A stretch of DNA of 64,000 nucleotides. Origin: Calothrix anomala FACHB-343 (GTDB lineage Bacteria; Cyanobacteriota; Cyanobacteriia; Cyanobacteriales; Nostocaceae). The notes under the pieces were generated by a model that saw only the letters and a program-made list of their open reading frames with translations, was not told the origin of the DNA and made no database searches. Below, one piece after another: positions 27,809-36,808 of the stretch. The stretch lies in the NCBI RefSeq assembly GCF_014696435.1, contig NZ_JACJQG010000012.1, positions 1 through 64,000 on the forward strand. The letters run 5' to 3'. Position 1 is the stretch's first letter, and each line of letters starts with the position of its first letter. Made by a program: the position numbers and the translations under genes.

Positions 27809-27873
27809 ACCTCACATTTTACCATTAAATCTGTGAAATACGTACAATCCGCTATGCACCAAAGTTCAACTAC

Positions 27874-28713
27874 TCACTCGTCGCTCACCCCATCACCTGT
27901 TACTGCTTCGCAGCAATTCGGATCAGGGGTGAAGCTTCTCGCTCGTCCCCATTCCTCTCGCCGCCTTCGCGAAGCGTCTCGCAAAGAAGCTGACGCTGTG
28001 GTGGGAGTCTCCTGGGGTGCTAGATGATTTATGTTTTCTACCAGAGGGATGACCTGGGAGTTGGTTTCTAGAGTTGGCGACAGGGTATTAGGCGCAACAA
28101 TTCCCCCAGAGACGATGATTTTAAAAGCATCTTCAATCGACATTGACAGGTTCACTACCTCATCTTCAGGAACTACTGCGTACCATCCTGTTGTGGGGTT
28201 GGGTGTAGTCGGGATAAAAACGCTCAACATTGGGACAGACATTTGGGCTTGAATGTCATTGCTGATAATACCTGTAACAAATGCGATCGCCCATATTCCG
28301 CGTCTGGGATATTCTAACAAAACTACCCGGCGAAATTTGCCCGGAGAATCTTTAAGTATGGTTTCTAAAAGCTGCTTGAGGGTTTTGTATACCTGTCCGG
28401 CTAAGGGAATCGCCTGCAAAACCTGCTCGCCAAAATCCAGCAACCAGCGCCCCACAATATTCCGCGCCATCAAGCCAATCAACAGAATACTTAATAGCGG
28501 TACAGCTAATCCTACTGCCAGATTCAGGATATTTACTAATATAGGATGCAGCCCCTCAAAGGGATTCAGTTGTTTGGGAACTTGAGTGAGAAAGTTGATT
28601 ACCCAACTAGCAATAGTAATAGTCAGCCAGATTGTAGTTGCTAGCGGAATTACAACCAACAGTCCAGCAATCAGGTCATTTTTTAAGTCCTGTTTTAAGC
28701 GATTAAGTGCCAA
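27874..28713 (-). CDS. DUF502 family membrane protein
   Basis: 279 residues with two long hydrophobic segments (AGLLVVIPLATTIWLTITIASWVI and LAVGLAVPLLSILLIGLMARNIVG, each described by position 16-39 and about 65-88). The DUF502 hallmark follows: IPLAGQVYKTLKQ, then VVLLEYPRRGIWAIAFVTG, VFIPTTPNPTTGW and SGGIVAPNTL. The function of the family is unknown. The last roughly 35 residues (from about ASASLRDASRRRRE) are encoded by a dispersed palindromic repeat and should not be part of the conserved fold. The gene order ftsY-nusB-DUF502 is interrupted by two mobile elements. Confidence 0.88.
   Translation of the reverse strand: MALNRLKQDLKNDLIAGLLVVIPLATTIWLTITIASWVINFLTQVPKQLNPFEGLHPILVNILNLAVGLAVPLLSILLIGLMARNIVGRWLLDFGEQVLQAIPLAGQVYKTLKQLLETILKDSPGKFRRVVLLEYPRRGIWAIAFVTGIISNDIQAQMSVPMLSVFIPTTPNPTTGWYAVVPEDEVVNLSMSIEDAFKIIVSGGIVAPNTLSPTLETNSQVIPLVENINHLAPQETPTTASASLRDASRRRREEWGRARSFTPDPNCCEAVTGDGVSDE
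27957..27995. repeat. Dispersed CTTCGCGAAG repeat inside the DUF502 3' end
   Basis: The palindromic stretch GCCTTCGCGAAGCGTCTCGC is of a type widely repeated in Nostoc genomes. It is in frame with the DUF502 gene and encodes an Arg/Ser-rich tail. Confidence 0.6.
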
Positions 28714-29279
28714 ACTCCTATTCTCCTTTTTTAGGCTCTCAAATATATTCGTTAACCAAAGGAGACATTACTTGAAGCACAAGCTACTGCAAGTAGCTGT
28801 CTCCACTATCAGCTGAACCACAGCTGCGAACATAGGCGTTTCAGCGCCAGAAATCCAGATTTTTTCTGCCATTAAATCAGCCGATCGGCCGCTAGATAGA
28901 TAAGATGCAACTTTACATGGATTTGGTGTAACTACTAACCGAAATTACAGCGATTCTTCTCAGATGATGTTACTTTTCTTTATCGGACTTGTAAATGATT
29001 GTTGCAAATATTGCGATCGCACTAATGTTAACCTACATCAGCATTACTAGCTTAATGTTGCTAAAATTCTTTGCAGATAGTCTTAAGAGGTATTTTGACT
29101 CCTGAAAAACTACAATTAATCTAAAACTATTTTCTGATAAAAGCCTATAAAAATATTAAGTTAACTTAACCAAGAAAAACTACTCAGTTTCGCACCTGAG
29201 ACTGTTAATCTTGACAATATGCCTGTATGAGCCACAAAAAGAAGATAACGGAGAAACCACTTCCTCTTCAAATAGCTTT
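28714..29279. other. Intergenic, no gene seen
   Basis: This 566-base stretch lies upstream of DUF502 and downstream of a glycosyltransferase. It holds a small GGCG-TTTCAG-CGCC hairpin (28827..28840) and otherwise AT-rich DNA with no coding frame. Confidence 0.5.
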
Positions 29280-30170
29280 TTAGCTGAAATTTATAGAAGT
29301 TGCATCAGTCTGTGTATTGGTTTGGGAAACTGAAGACTGTGTATCTAAGGTAGTTACAGGCAGATGTTTCATTTCCCAAACCTTAAGTAAAATTAAATAT
29401 TCGTAGAATGCCTGTAATGTACACCAAGCCAGACCAGCCCGTCCATCTAAAAAGCCACCTAATAAAAAATACATATAGAAGAAGCGGATTAATGGTCTAG
29501 CAGGTAACCGTAAAGATAAATCTTTTAAGGCGCGCCGTCTTTCTACTTCTGATTTACCAAAAAACAAAGCTCGCCAGTTAACAGTTCCTTGTTCTATTTG
29601 ATGCAATGTTTCTGTTGCTTCATCAGTAGAATAACGGTTATGCTTTTCAATCCAACGACTCAAACCTTTGCTACAAGTGTAATGAGGATAAGTTGACTTT
29701 AAAAAGCTGGTTGCACCGTGACACACTTCTCTCTCAGTATGTCCGTAGTCTGTAAACCAAACTTGACCGTGACGAAACAGCCGCATTTGGTAACGTGGAT
29801 ATTGGGTACTGTAGCGAATCCAACGATTCATAAACATGACACGTTCCGCAACATAGTAGCCAATGTAATCTGACTGCTGAATTGCTTGTTCGCATTCTGC
29901 AAACAATTCTGGTGTCATCCGTTCATCAGCTTCTAAAATATAAACCCACTCATGCTTTGGGGGAATAGATTCTAGCATCCAAGTACGTTGGCGTCCGTGA
30001 CTTTCAAAAGCATGTTGTACAACACGAATCGGATAACGACTAGCTATTTCTACAGTGCGATCGCTACTGCATGAGTCTACAACAATAATGTCATCCGATA
30101 GCATCGCTGACTCTATACAAGCAGCAATATCTAATTCTTCGTTATATGTCAGTATATAAATTGAGAACAT
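29280..30170 (-). CDS. Family 2 glycosyltransferase
   Basis: 296 residues, GT-A fold. The N-terminus MFSIYILTYNEELDIAACIES is the donor-binding start. IIVVDSCSSDRTVEIASRY, then VYILEADERMTPE (DxD-like EAD) give the metal and nucleotide sites. The middle has RYQMRLFRHGQVWF and the C-terminus a hydrophobic segment FFYMYFLLGGFLDGRAGLAW, as in LPS core WaaE-like and exopolysaccharide transferases. It is the first gene seen in the minus-strand arm of the hps region. Its sugar specificity is unknown. Confidence 0.88.
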   Translation of the reverse strand: MFSIYILTYNEELDIAACIESAMLSDDIIVVDSCSSDRTVEIASRYPIRVVQHAFESHGRQRTWMLESIPPKHEWVYILEADERMTPELFAECEQAIQQSDYIGYYVAERVMFMNRWIRYSTQYPRYQMRLFRHGQVWFTDYGHTEREVCHGATSFLKSTYPHYTCSKGLSRWIEKHNRYSTDEATETLHQIEQGTVNWRALFFGKSEVERRRALKDLSLRLPARPLIRFFYMYFLLGGFLDGRAGLAWCTLQAFYEYLILLKVWEMKHLPVTTLDTQSSVSQTNTQTDATSINFS

Positions 30171-30316
30171 GCTAAAACTCTCAATAAAATTCTTTGTTTA
30201 AACTATATATTGGTTAATTATTTGTAGCTTAATTTAACGAATCTCAAATTTAAAATCAATTATTACTATTTGATATTGCCAAATCCAGCCTATACCCCAG
30301 AAATTTTCAATCAGTG

Positions 30317-30382
30317 TAATACCAATTCTCTACAATTTAACCACTAAATTCAGTGAAATTTTGTAATAATGAATTGGTATTA
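30317..30382. repeat. 66-bp palindromic element (TIR TAATACCAATTC)
   Basis: A perfect 12-base inverted terminal repeat (TAATACCAATTC and GAATTGGTATTA) with further pairing inside (CTACAATTT/AAATTTTGTA). It resembles a tiny MITE or terminator and lies between the glycosyltransferase and the HpsJ-like gene. Confidence 0.8.
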
Positions 30383-30396
30383 GACTTTAGACTAAT

Positions 30397-30434
30397 TTGT
30401 AATTACGAATTACGAATTACGAATTACGAATTAC
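30397..30434. repeat. STRR array, ATTACGA unit
   Basis: About five tandem heptamers ending at the stop codon of the HpsJ-like gene, the same unit as near devC and devB. Confidence 0.92.
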
Positions 30435-31274
30435 CTAACGTGGTGCAGGAGTTTTCTTCTGACCACTTTGTAAAGTACCCATCCCTTTTAATCCTGTCCA
30501 ACCAATAATTATGTAACCAATAGATAACAGTAAACTGCTAATTCCCGTTCGCAAGCCAGATTTCCACGCATTGTCTTTAGCTTGTTTTTCAGCTTCTTCT
30601 TTACGTTGGCGGACTTGGCTAATTTGTTGGGTACGTAACCCCTCAATATCTGTTTGCTTTTCAATAGCTTTGTCTAGTTCTTTAGGATCTGCTTTCGCCT
30701 TTTTCAGTACTTCTTTTATTGCTGGGGGAACTTGAGGACTAGCTAATGCTTGCTTGTATTTTTGTTCGTCGTTGAGTATTTCAGTCAACTGTGCTTTGGT
30801 TTGATTCCTCGCCTGTTGTAATTGAGCTTTTCCCTGCTCTGTATTTAGTTGTGCTTGCAACTGCGATAATTGATTATTTAATTGCCTTTCTGCTTGTTCT
30901 GCATCTTCATTAATTTTCGTGACTGTCTGATTTTTTGCTTGATTTACATTATTCAGATGCAGTGGAAAAATTAGCAAAAACATTAACCCTAAAATACTTG
31001 CTAGTACAAGGGCTGGAAATCTTAAATCTAAATTTGGCGGGCGATCGCTATCCGCACTCTCAATCCAATGCCCAGCAAACAGTATCCCTAATCCTACCAA
31101 AGGCACAATCCCTCGATCTACAAGATTTGTTGCCAAACCTATCTGCCATGTGCGATCGGTTGGTAGAAAAGGGAACAACAGCAGTAAAAAGTCTAACAAA
31201 AAGGACAAAATTAAAACTACGCCCACTACTTTTAATGTAAGGGCAGTGCTAACAGAAGTAAAACGGTTCACCAT
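30435..31274 (-). CDS. hpsJ: HpsJ-like hormogonium polysaccharide protein
   Basis: 279-residue membrane protein. Two N-terminal helices (about 13-35 and 52-66), a third (about 87-105), a long Gln/Glu/Lys-rich coiled coil (about 110-235) and a C-terminal helix (LLSIGYIIIGWTGL). This topology and the sequence start match the HpsJ family, part of the hormogonium polysaccharide locus needed for gliding in Nostoc punctiforme. The coiled coil suggests a scaffold for the secretion machine. Assignment to HpsJ rather than a paralogue is likely but not certain. Confidence 0.75.
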   Translation of the reverse strand: MVNRFTSVSTALTLKVVGVVLILSFLLDFLLLLFPFLPTDRTWQIGLATNLVDRGIVPLVGLGILFAGHWIESADSDRPPNLDLRFPALVLASILGLMFLLIFPLHLNNVNQAKNQTVTKINEDAEQAERQLNNQLSQLQAQLNTEQGKAQLQQARNQTKAQLTEILNDEQKYKQALASPQVPPAIKEVLKKAKADPKELDKAIEKQTDIEGLRTQQISQVRQRKEEAEKQAKDNAWKSGLRTGISSLLLSIGYIIIGWTGLKGMGTLQSGQKKTPAPR

Positions 31275-31609
31275 AGTTGTTCGGTCTTTTGATAAATCAG
31301 AGTGATTGTCCTATATCAAGTTACTTGAATATTGTTCCCATAACCTTACTGTTATATGGCAACAAAAAGCAGATGCAACAAAACGACAGAATAGGAAAGC
31401 TTAACGATCCATTCCGTATCAGACTGCAAAGAAAACTTTCTACCATGATTAATTGTCAGTAGCTTAGAGTTTTCCGTTTTTGAGGATGAAACTACACCAC
31501 AGTAGCATCTGTCATCTTCGGTGTCCTCAGAATTTACTTAGTGTTTTAATAAACTGATAAATTAGCTAAAAACCAGATGCAAAGTCTCATTTTTACAATA
31601 CTAGTATAA
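31275..31609. other. Intergenic, no gene seen
   Basis: A 335-base AT-rich gap between the HpsJ-like gene and the DUF2064 gene. A 61-codon plus-strand frame here (31277..31462) has no coding character and no support. Confidence 0.5.
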
Positions 31610-32278
31610 TTAGTTACTAAAATTCTCCATTTGTCTTTGAATAGTTTGTTCCCAGATTGGTAAATCTTCTGGATAGTCAACATCACTCAAAGCAGGTAGA
31701 TAAATCTTAGATAAATTAAGTTTTTCAGCAATGTTAACAGTTTGTTGCAATACTTGAGATGTTCCCCAATCGATATTAGCGAATAAATTTGGTATTAGTT
31801 GACGTAAACCAATCAAGTAATAACCACCATCAATTGCCGGGCCGATAACTAGATCGTAGTTGCAGACTTGCTCAAAAGCCTTTGCTAATAGCTGAGAATT
31901 CACACCAGGACAATCTGTGCCAATAATTATGACTTGTTCCCTACCAGATTGAAAAGCATCACTAAGCGATCGCGCCATGCGATCGCCTAAATCTCCCTCC
32001 CCTTGAGGCTGGTAAACCAAATCCAAACCTAACCAATCTCGCATTAATTGTAAATTTCCACCCGCAAAGCGCACCTCGCAAGATATATACACAGTTTTTT
32101 GCAATTCTTTAACTTGAGATACCGTGTATTCAGTCATCTGCTTTTGTAAATTAGCAGCACCTAAATCGCCTAAAGCAGGTATCATTCGGGTTTTCGTCTT
32201 CCCCGGTTCTGGATAGCGCGTAAAAATAATCAAATGCTGTTTTAACTTCTCTGCTGATTTCAACGCCCAACAATTCAT
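31610..32278 (-). CDS. DUF2064 / TIGR04282-type glycosyltransferase
   Basis: About 222 residues, with a nucleotidyltransferase-like GT-A fold. The N-terminus LIIFTRYPEPGKTKTRM is the phosphate-binding signature, followed by QPQGEGDLGDRM, VIIIGTDCPG and VIGPAIDGGYYLIGL, which are all diagnostic. TIGR04282 members include enzymes of arsenosugar-like and other glycoside pathways. The start is set at the ATG at 32278. Nine codons upstream (MTVDCGLLT) are translated from an STRR array. It sits inside the hps region but the family is not specific to it. Confidence 0.85.
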   Translation of the reverse strand: MNCWALKSAEKLKQHLIIFTRYPEPGKTKTRMIPALGDLGAANLQKQMTEYTVSQVKELQKTVYISCEVRFAGGNLQLMRDWLGLDLVYQPQGEGDLGDRMARSLSDAFQSGREQVIIIGTDCPGVNSQLLAKAFEQVCNYDLVIGPAIDGGYYLIGLRQLIPNLFANIDWGTSQVLQQTVNIAEKLNLSKIYLPALSDVDYPEDLPIWEQTIQRQMENFSN

Positions 32279-32284
32279 AGTCAA

Positions 32285-32361
32285 GAGTCCACAGTCAACC
32301 GTCAACCGTCAACCATCAACATTATAAAATTTCTTAACCCATGCCCCATGCCCCATGCCCA
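32285..32361. repeat. STRR arrays (GTCAACC and CCCCATG units)
   Basis: GTCAACC-type heptamers overlap the 5' end of the DUF2064 open frame, and CCCCATG heptamers (32339..32361) follow, next to the stop codon of the pseudopilin gene. Confidence 0.85.
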
Positions 32362-32364
32362 AAA

Positions 32365-32883
32365 CTAATAACAATACTTCCCATCTTGGGCTGTATTCTG
32401 CTCTTTACTAGTTCGCATTGCCCCTAAAATTGTTGATACAAAAACACAGCGTTTAGCTTTACCTCCTTTTTTACTAGATAAAGTAATTCTCCCAAGCGGT
32501 GGTTGCTCCACCATACCCATGCGATCGAATTGAACTTGCCTGACTCCATTTGATTGTGCTAAAGTCGTTTCTTGGTCTAAGCGAACAGCAGCATCTAAAT
32601 TATTCCATTTAGCATTGGCAGGATTCATAATTGCTGGGTGAATAGCCCATTGAACAGTACCATTACTTTCCCTAAAACTTGCTTGCCAAGTTAACTTTTG
32701 TTTTTTCGCTTCGCTTTGGGCTTGTTGCATGGCGCGGTAAACTTCATCTTGAGCCACATTCAAGCGCCGAACATTTACAAAACCATACCAATTAGGGGCT
32801 GCGATCGCGCTTAAAATCCCAAGCACTAAAATAACTACCAACAGTTCCAGCACTGTGAAGCCACTGTTAGAGTGATTTTTCAT
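32365..32883 (-). CDS. GspH-like type II/IV pseudopilin
   Basis: About 172 residues. The prepilin cleavage motif SNSGFTVLELLVVILVLGILSA (described by residues 6-27) fits PilD processing after the glycine of GFTVLE. The body contains VRRLNVAQDEVYRAMQQAQSEAKKQ and a C-terminal KRCVFVSTILGAMRT. This C-terminus closely parallels that of the HpsD pseudopilin at 43847 (KRCVIIETLIGGMRT), so the two are paralogues. The start is placed at the ATG at 32883. It probably belongs to the same pseudopilus or polysaccharide secretion system. Confidence 0.85.
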   Translation of the reverse strand: MKNHSNSGFTVLELLVVILVLGILSAIAAPNWYGFVNVRRLNVAQDEVYRAMQQAQSEAKKQKLTWQASFRESNGTVQWAIHPAIMNPANAKWNNLDAAVRLDQETTLAQSNGVRQVQFDRMGMVEQPPLGRITLSSKKGGKAKRCVFVSTILGAMRTSKEQNTAQDGKYCY

Positions 32884-32938
32884 AACAATTTTTACCTGAG
32901 TATTCAAAAAAGTTTATTTGTTATGTAAAAAAATATTT

Positions 32939-33045
32939 TTACAGCAGATTGCCAGTTGGTAAGGTACAGATGATCGTTGATTGTAGGGGCACTGGCACTG
33001 CCATGCCCCGAAGCGCGTACCTAATTTACCTGAAATATGCTGTAA
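32939..33045 (-). repeat. 107-bp MITE-like repeat, copy 1
   Basis: A near-identical inverted copy lies at 46407..46512. The ends are imperfect inverted repeats (TTACAGCA and TGCTGTAA, with an inner GGTAC/GTACC) flanking a palindromic core GGGGCATGGCAGTGCC. It ends 21 bases from the stop codon of the glycosyltransferase at 33067. Confidence 0.85.
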
Positions 33046-33066
33046 TCATATCTTATAGTCTGACAA

Positions 33067-34023
33067 TCAGGGTTTTCCTGCCAATAATGATGTAGATATA
33101 GCAGCAGGAAAAATAATAATTATCACGGCTTTTAATAACAAAATAATTATAAATTTTATTTGGTAGAATCGCGATGAATTGTTAATGAAGTACTTCCAGA
33201 TAAATAAAGCAGCAGTCATACCTTTATATCTATTAAATGGTTCTTGTAAAGCTTTACATGCCAGGTATTTATAAATATTTGTCATAGCCATATACCAAAT
33301 ATGTTTATCAAATTGTCTGGCTTTATATGCTCTTTCTATCACTTGCAAACATGCTGTTTCCTGGCGAATAAGATTAGAAGAAAGTGAATTAGCACTGACT
33401 CTATATAATATTTGAACAGCAGGTACACATACAAAATTAAACTTGTTGGCTAGTCTTAACCACATATCCCAATCCTGAGCAGCACTTAGAGATTCATCAA
33501 ATCCACCAATGAGAGCGATCGCTTCTTTACAAATCAAGGGGTTAGAGCCATTTTCTAAAAAATTATTGAGCAATAATTGTTCATATACATCACCATTGGC
33601 TATAAAATGTCTACCAGACACCAAAAAATTGTCCTTTTCATCAATATAATCAGTCCAACTATAAGCAACCTGACAATCAGTATTATTTTGTAAAGCCTGT
33701 AACTGACTTGCTAGCTTCTCAGGTGTCCAAATATCATCTGCATCTAAGAAACTGACAAAATCTCCAACTGCATAATTTAATCCCCGATTGCGGCTAACAT
33801 TTCCTCCTGCATTTTCAAAAGAAAATATTTTCAACCGATAATCCTCAATTTTAGAAATAATCTCTAAAGTTGAATCTTGCGAACCATCATTAATAACAAT
33901 TAATTCAAAATTGGTAAAAGTTTGATTTAAAACTGATGCAATTGTGGCTTTAATAGTTTTTTGGCAATTATAAGCTGGTATAATTACAGAAATAATTGGA
34001 TTATTTTGGTTGTCATAATACAT
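33067..34023 (-). CDS. Family 2 glycosyltransferase
   Basis: 318 residues. The GT-A signature VIIPAYNCQKTIKATIASVL, VINDGSQDSTLEII and VSFLDADDIWTPEKL (DxD = DAD) is complete, and GGFDESLSAAQDWDMWLRLA supplies the base ED-like motif. The last 35 residues are hydrophobic (IIILLLKAVIIIIFPAAIS), suggesting membrane attachment. It is tightly followed (36 bases) by the upstream-transcribed pair of HpsE-like genes, so it belongs to the same minus-strand transcript. Confidence 0.9.
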   Translation of the reverse strand: MYYDNQNNPIISVIIPAYNCQKTIKATIASVLNQTFTNFELIVINDGSQDSTLEIISKIEDYRLKIFSFENAGGNVSRNRGLNYAVGDFVSFLDADDIWTPEKLASQLQALQNNTDCQVAYSWTDYIDEKDNFLVSGRHFIANGDVYEQLLLNNFLENGSNPLICKEAIALIGGFDESLSAAQDWDMWLRLANKFNFVCVPAVQILYRVSANSLSSNLIRQETACLQVIERAYKARQFDKHIWYMAMTNIYKYLACKALQEPFNRYKGMTAALFIWKYFINNSSRFYQIKFIIILLLKAVIIIIFPAAISTSLLAGKP

Positions 34024-34059
34024 GTTTTTTTAAATAAAAAACTTCTTTTATAAAATCCA

Positions 34060-35028
34060 CTAAAAAATATTAAAACTTTTCAGATAATAAAAAGGACTCA
34101 TCATACTACTTAAATAAAATTCAAATTCAAAAAGCGCAACTATATCAATTTTTAAAGATGTTTTGTATTGAATAATATGTTTGATAAGCCGATATAAATT
34201 CCCTAAAAAAGTCCTAAAAAATATTATTGGTTTTTGCCAGCTTTTAGTGTTAATCGTGCGTAAATAAAAAATACACAAGCCACAACCACGAGCTAAACTT
34301 AATAAGTAATCTTTTTCTAATCGCCAATGTGGGATTTGATGATAAGTATGCATATTGGGATTATACCAAATTTCCCAACCAGCACTATGAATATATAGCA
34401 ATGGTTCATAATCATCACCCTGCACAAATATACCAGGTAATTTTCCTGTCAGCATGGGTATTTCAGGAACGCGATCGCACCATACTTGTTTGCGAACAAC
34501 TAGCGCCGCGCCAGGGGGAAGGCGCAAATTTTCTGGTTCAAATAACTGTGGTTGATTCCCAAGTTCTCTAATAGCGAGAAAACCTTGAATTCTTTCAAAA
34601 TTTTTAGGTGGATTCACCTCATAACTACCATGAATTTGACCACTCCAAGCACCAGCTTGCGGGTGTTCAAGCCCAAAATTATAAGCAGCGATTAGCCAAT
34701 CTGGTGCTGGTAAGTTATCATCATCTAAAAATGCAATTATCTCACCTCTAGCTTCTTGTACTGCTCTGATACGTGCAAAAGCTGCTCCTTGGTTAAGTTC
34801 TAAAAAATACCTTAAAGGGCAAACATGATTACAGATTTCTTGGTAATTATGAATGACAATATTTGTGCAATCAACACTGTTATTATCAACAATAATAATT
34901 TCCCAACTTAACTTTTCTAATCCAGTTTGCGATAGCAGCATATCCAAAATTTTAGGCAACCTTTCCGCACCGTTATATGTAGGGATAGCTACAGAGATGT
35001 TTATTTTTTTAGTGAGTATATCAATCAT
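34060..35028 (-). CDS. HpsE-like family 2 glycosyltransferase
   Basis: 322 residues, closely similar to the next gene: VAIPTYNGAERLPKILDMLL, WEIIIVDNNS, FLDDDNLPAPDWL and a C-terminal SPFYYLK. The nucleotide-binding and metal (DDD) motifs are intact. Its first eight bases overlap the 3' end of the neighbouring gene, so translation is probably coupled. The two genes look like a tandem duplication. It is expected to add a sugar to the hormogonium polysaccharide or its lipid-linked precursor. Confidence 0.88.
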   Translation of the reverse strand: MIDILTKKINISVAIPTYNGAERLPKILDMLLSQTGLEKLSWEIIIVDNNSVDCTNIVIHNYQEICNHVCPLRYFLELNQGAAFARIRAVQEARGEIIAFLDDDNLPAPDWLIAAYNFGLEHPQAGAWSGQIHGSYEVNPPKNFERIQGFLAIRELGNQPQLFEPENLRLPPGAALVVRKQVWCDRVPEIPMLTGKLPGIFVQGDDYEPLLYIHSAGWEIWYNPNMHTYHQIPHWRLEKDYLLSLARGCGLCIFYLRTINTKSWQKPIIFFRTFLGNLYRLIKHIIQYKTSLKIDIVALFEFEFYLSSMMSPFYYLKSFNIF

Positions 35029-36013
35029 CGAAAATAAATTTACTTTCTTTATGGTATTTGGTTAAAGATCCTTGTTTCCAAAGATAAAAAGGACTGATAA
35101 AACTGCTGTAAAATAATTGCATCTCACAAGCGGCAACTAAATCAGTTTTTAAACCTTTACCATATTTAATTAAATGCCAAATAATTTTACGCAAATCATT
35201 TATTAAATAAAATAAAAATGCTAATGGTCTATAGTAAGGCTTGAGCGGTATCATCCTAGTAACAAAGCGGCTGAGTCCAATACCGCGAAAAAAAGGAATT
35301 AAATACTCTCTTTGTAAGCGCCAGCTAGGAATTTTGTGATAGATTTCCATTTCCGGGTTATACCAAATCTCCCAACCAAATTTTTGCAGGTAAGACAACA
35401 TTTCTAAATCTTCACCAGTCAGCGTATTATTAGAAACTCGACCTGTTAAAATCATCTGATTTGGAATACTTTTTAACCAAGCTTCTCGGCGGATAACAAG
35501 CCCCGCAGATGGCGGAAGTAATCTTTGATGAGGTTCATAAAGTAAAGGTAAATTTCCTCTTTCTGTAATTGCTAAAAACGGAGCAATTCGCTGAAAATCT
35601 TTTGGTGGTTCTACTTCCCAATCTGGATGAATTTGACTTCCATAAGCTCCTGCTTGAGGATATTTTTGACCAAAAGCATAAGCAACTGCTACCCAATTAG
35701 ATACTGGATAATTATCATCATCAAGAAAACCGATGAATTTACCTTTAGCTTCCTCAACAGCACGTTTTCTTGCGTAACCTGCACCCTGCTTGGCTTCAAA
35801 GCAATACTTTAAAGGGTAGGGACATTCCCAACCAGCTTGATAGTTTTTAATAAGAACTGCTGTATTATCAGTACTGTTATTATCTACAACAATAATTTCC
35901 CAAACAAATGTTTCGGTGTAGAGTTGATTACGTAGTCGCTCTAATAGTTCTGGTAAACGACTTTCACCGTTATAAGTAGGGATAGCTACAGTAAAGTCTA
36001 CACTTTCGCTCAT
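35021..36013 (-). CDS. hpsE: Hormogonium polysaccharide glycosyltransferase HpsE
   Basis: 330 residues. VAIPTYNGESRLPELLERLR at the N-terminus, WEIIVVDNNSTDNT, the KQGAGYARKRAVEEAKG acceptor segment and GFLDDDNYPVSNW are the HpsE-type GT2 signatures. GEDLEMLSYLQKFGWEIWYNPEMEIYHKIP follows, here given by its start at about residue 225. It is the first gene of the minus-strand arm and is divergent from hpsA across 795 bases. The name rests on family resemblance and on position beside hpsABCD. Confidence 0.8.
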   Translation of the reverse strand: MSESVDFTVAIPTYNGESRLPELLERLRNQLYTETFVWEIIVVDNNSTDNTAVLIKNYQAGWECPYPLKYCFEAKQGAGYARKRAVEEAKGKFIGFLDDDNYPVSNWVAVAYAFGQKYPQAGAYGSQIHPDWEVEPPKDFQRIAPFLAITERGNLPLLYEPHQRLLPPSAGLVIRREAWLKSIPNQMILTGRVSNNTLTGEDLEMLSYLQKFGWEIWYNPEMEIYHKIPSWRLQREYLIPFFRGIGLSRFVTRMIPLKPYYRPLAFLFYLINDLRKIIWHLIKYGKGLKTDLVAACEMQLFYSSFISPFYLWKQGSLTKYHKESKFIFDD

Positions 36014-36808
36014 CGGTAATTTCCCAGTTAAAACTACAGCGATATACGTGAATAATTAACCCCTAAGTATCTATAGAGGAAAACTCAGATACTTCCAAGT
36101 TGACTGTTGACGGTTCACTGTTAACAGTCAATAGTCAACAACTTAAAACACCCATTTGTTATTTCTATTCTGCTTTAGGTATGTTATTTCCAGTTCAGTA
36201 TTTATAGTGGTTTTTAATATTAGGTTGCTAACTTGATTTAATTACCGTCAGTATTTTTAGCAGTTAATATCTGCCTTGACAAGCAGATTTTGAGTAATAT
36301 TTACATAAGTAGAGAGAGTAGAAGGTAAAAATACTGATGGAGTGCTTCTAGCTCTTAACTATTATTTTCTCCCAGATGATATATTTTCCGCTTCAGGTGG
36401 GTAATATAAGCTTACTCTCCCATTAGTGATAACTAACTTTTCCTGTTAAGTCTAAAAACCTGGATATAGTAAGGGTTTCAACCTACATTTTATTCTCATT
36501 AAATAAATTTATTGAGAATTAGCACCCAGAGAATAAGACTTTTGTATCGGGGTATTATCAGCGCAGGCGCAGCTTGTCGTAGAAATCACTCCGCCAACAA
36601 GATAGCGGGAAAAGTCAGTGCGCGAAAACTATGCTGCAACTCCTATATACACAGATGATCGATCTCTGCCATTTTTATTCTTCGTCGGCTATCAATTAAC
36701 CAACTAATATTAAAATCAGTTTTTTGGTAAAGTACCAACCAAATTACAAATCATCTCCCAATATTCATCACGCTGTATTTCATATCTACACTTGACAGGA
36801 AAATAGCT
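36014..36808. promoter_or_regulatory. Divergent hpsE-hpsA intergenic region
   Basis: This 795-base gap should carry the promoters of both hps arms. An STRR-derived imperfect hairpin (GTTGACTGTTGAC paired with GTCAATAGTCAAC, 36099..36139) lies in the hpsE leader. No clear match to a hormogonium sigma-factor box could be fixed by eye; GGGGTATTAT at 36549 is only a weak candidate. No coding frame is seen. Confidence 0.6.

Larger units (their letters stand above)
26514..27840 (-). mobile_element. tnpB-only IS200/IS605-type element 2 (approximate limits)
   Basis: A single intact tnpB with a clear right end but no obvious left-end hairpin within about 60 bases of the start codon. It lies between nusB and the DUF502 gene. 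No tnpA is present. The left limit at about 27840 is a guess. Confidence 0.6.

Noticed and set aside
31277-31462. 61-codon plus-strand frame before the DUF2064 gene
   Set aside because: No coding character and it begins inside the hpsJ promoter region; judged spurious.
36549-36558. Possible hormogonium sigma-factor (J-box-like) motif upstream of hpsA
   Set aside because: GGGGTATTAT only partly resembles the remembered consensus and its spacing to hpsA (about 250 bases) cannot be judged without start-site data.
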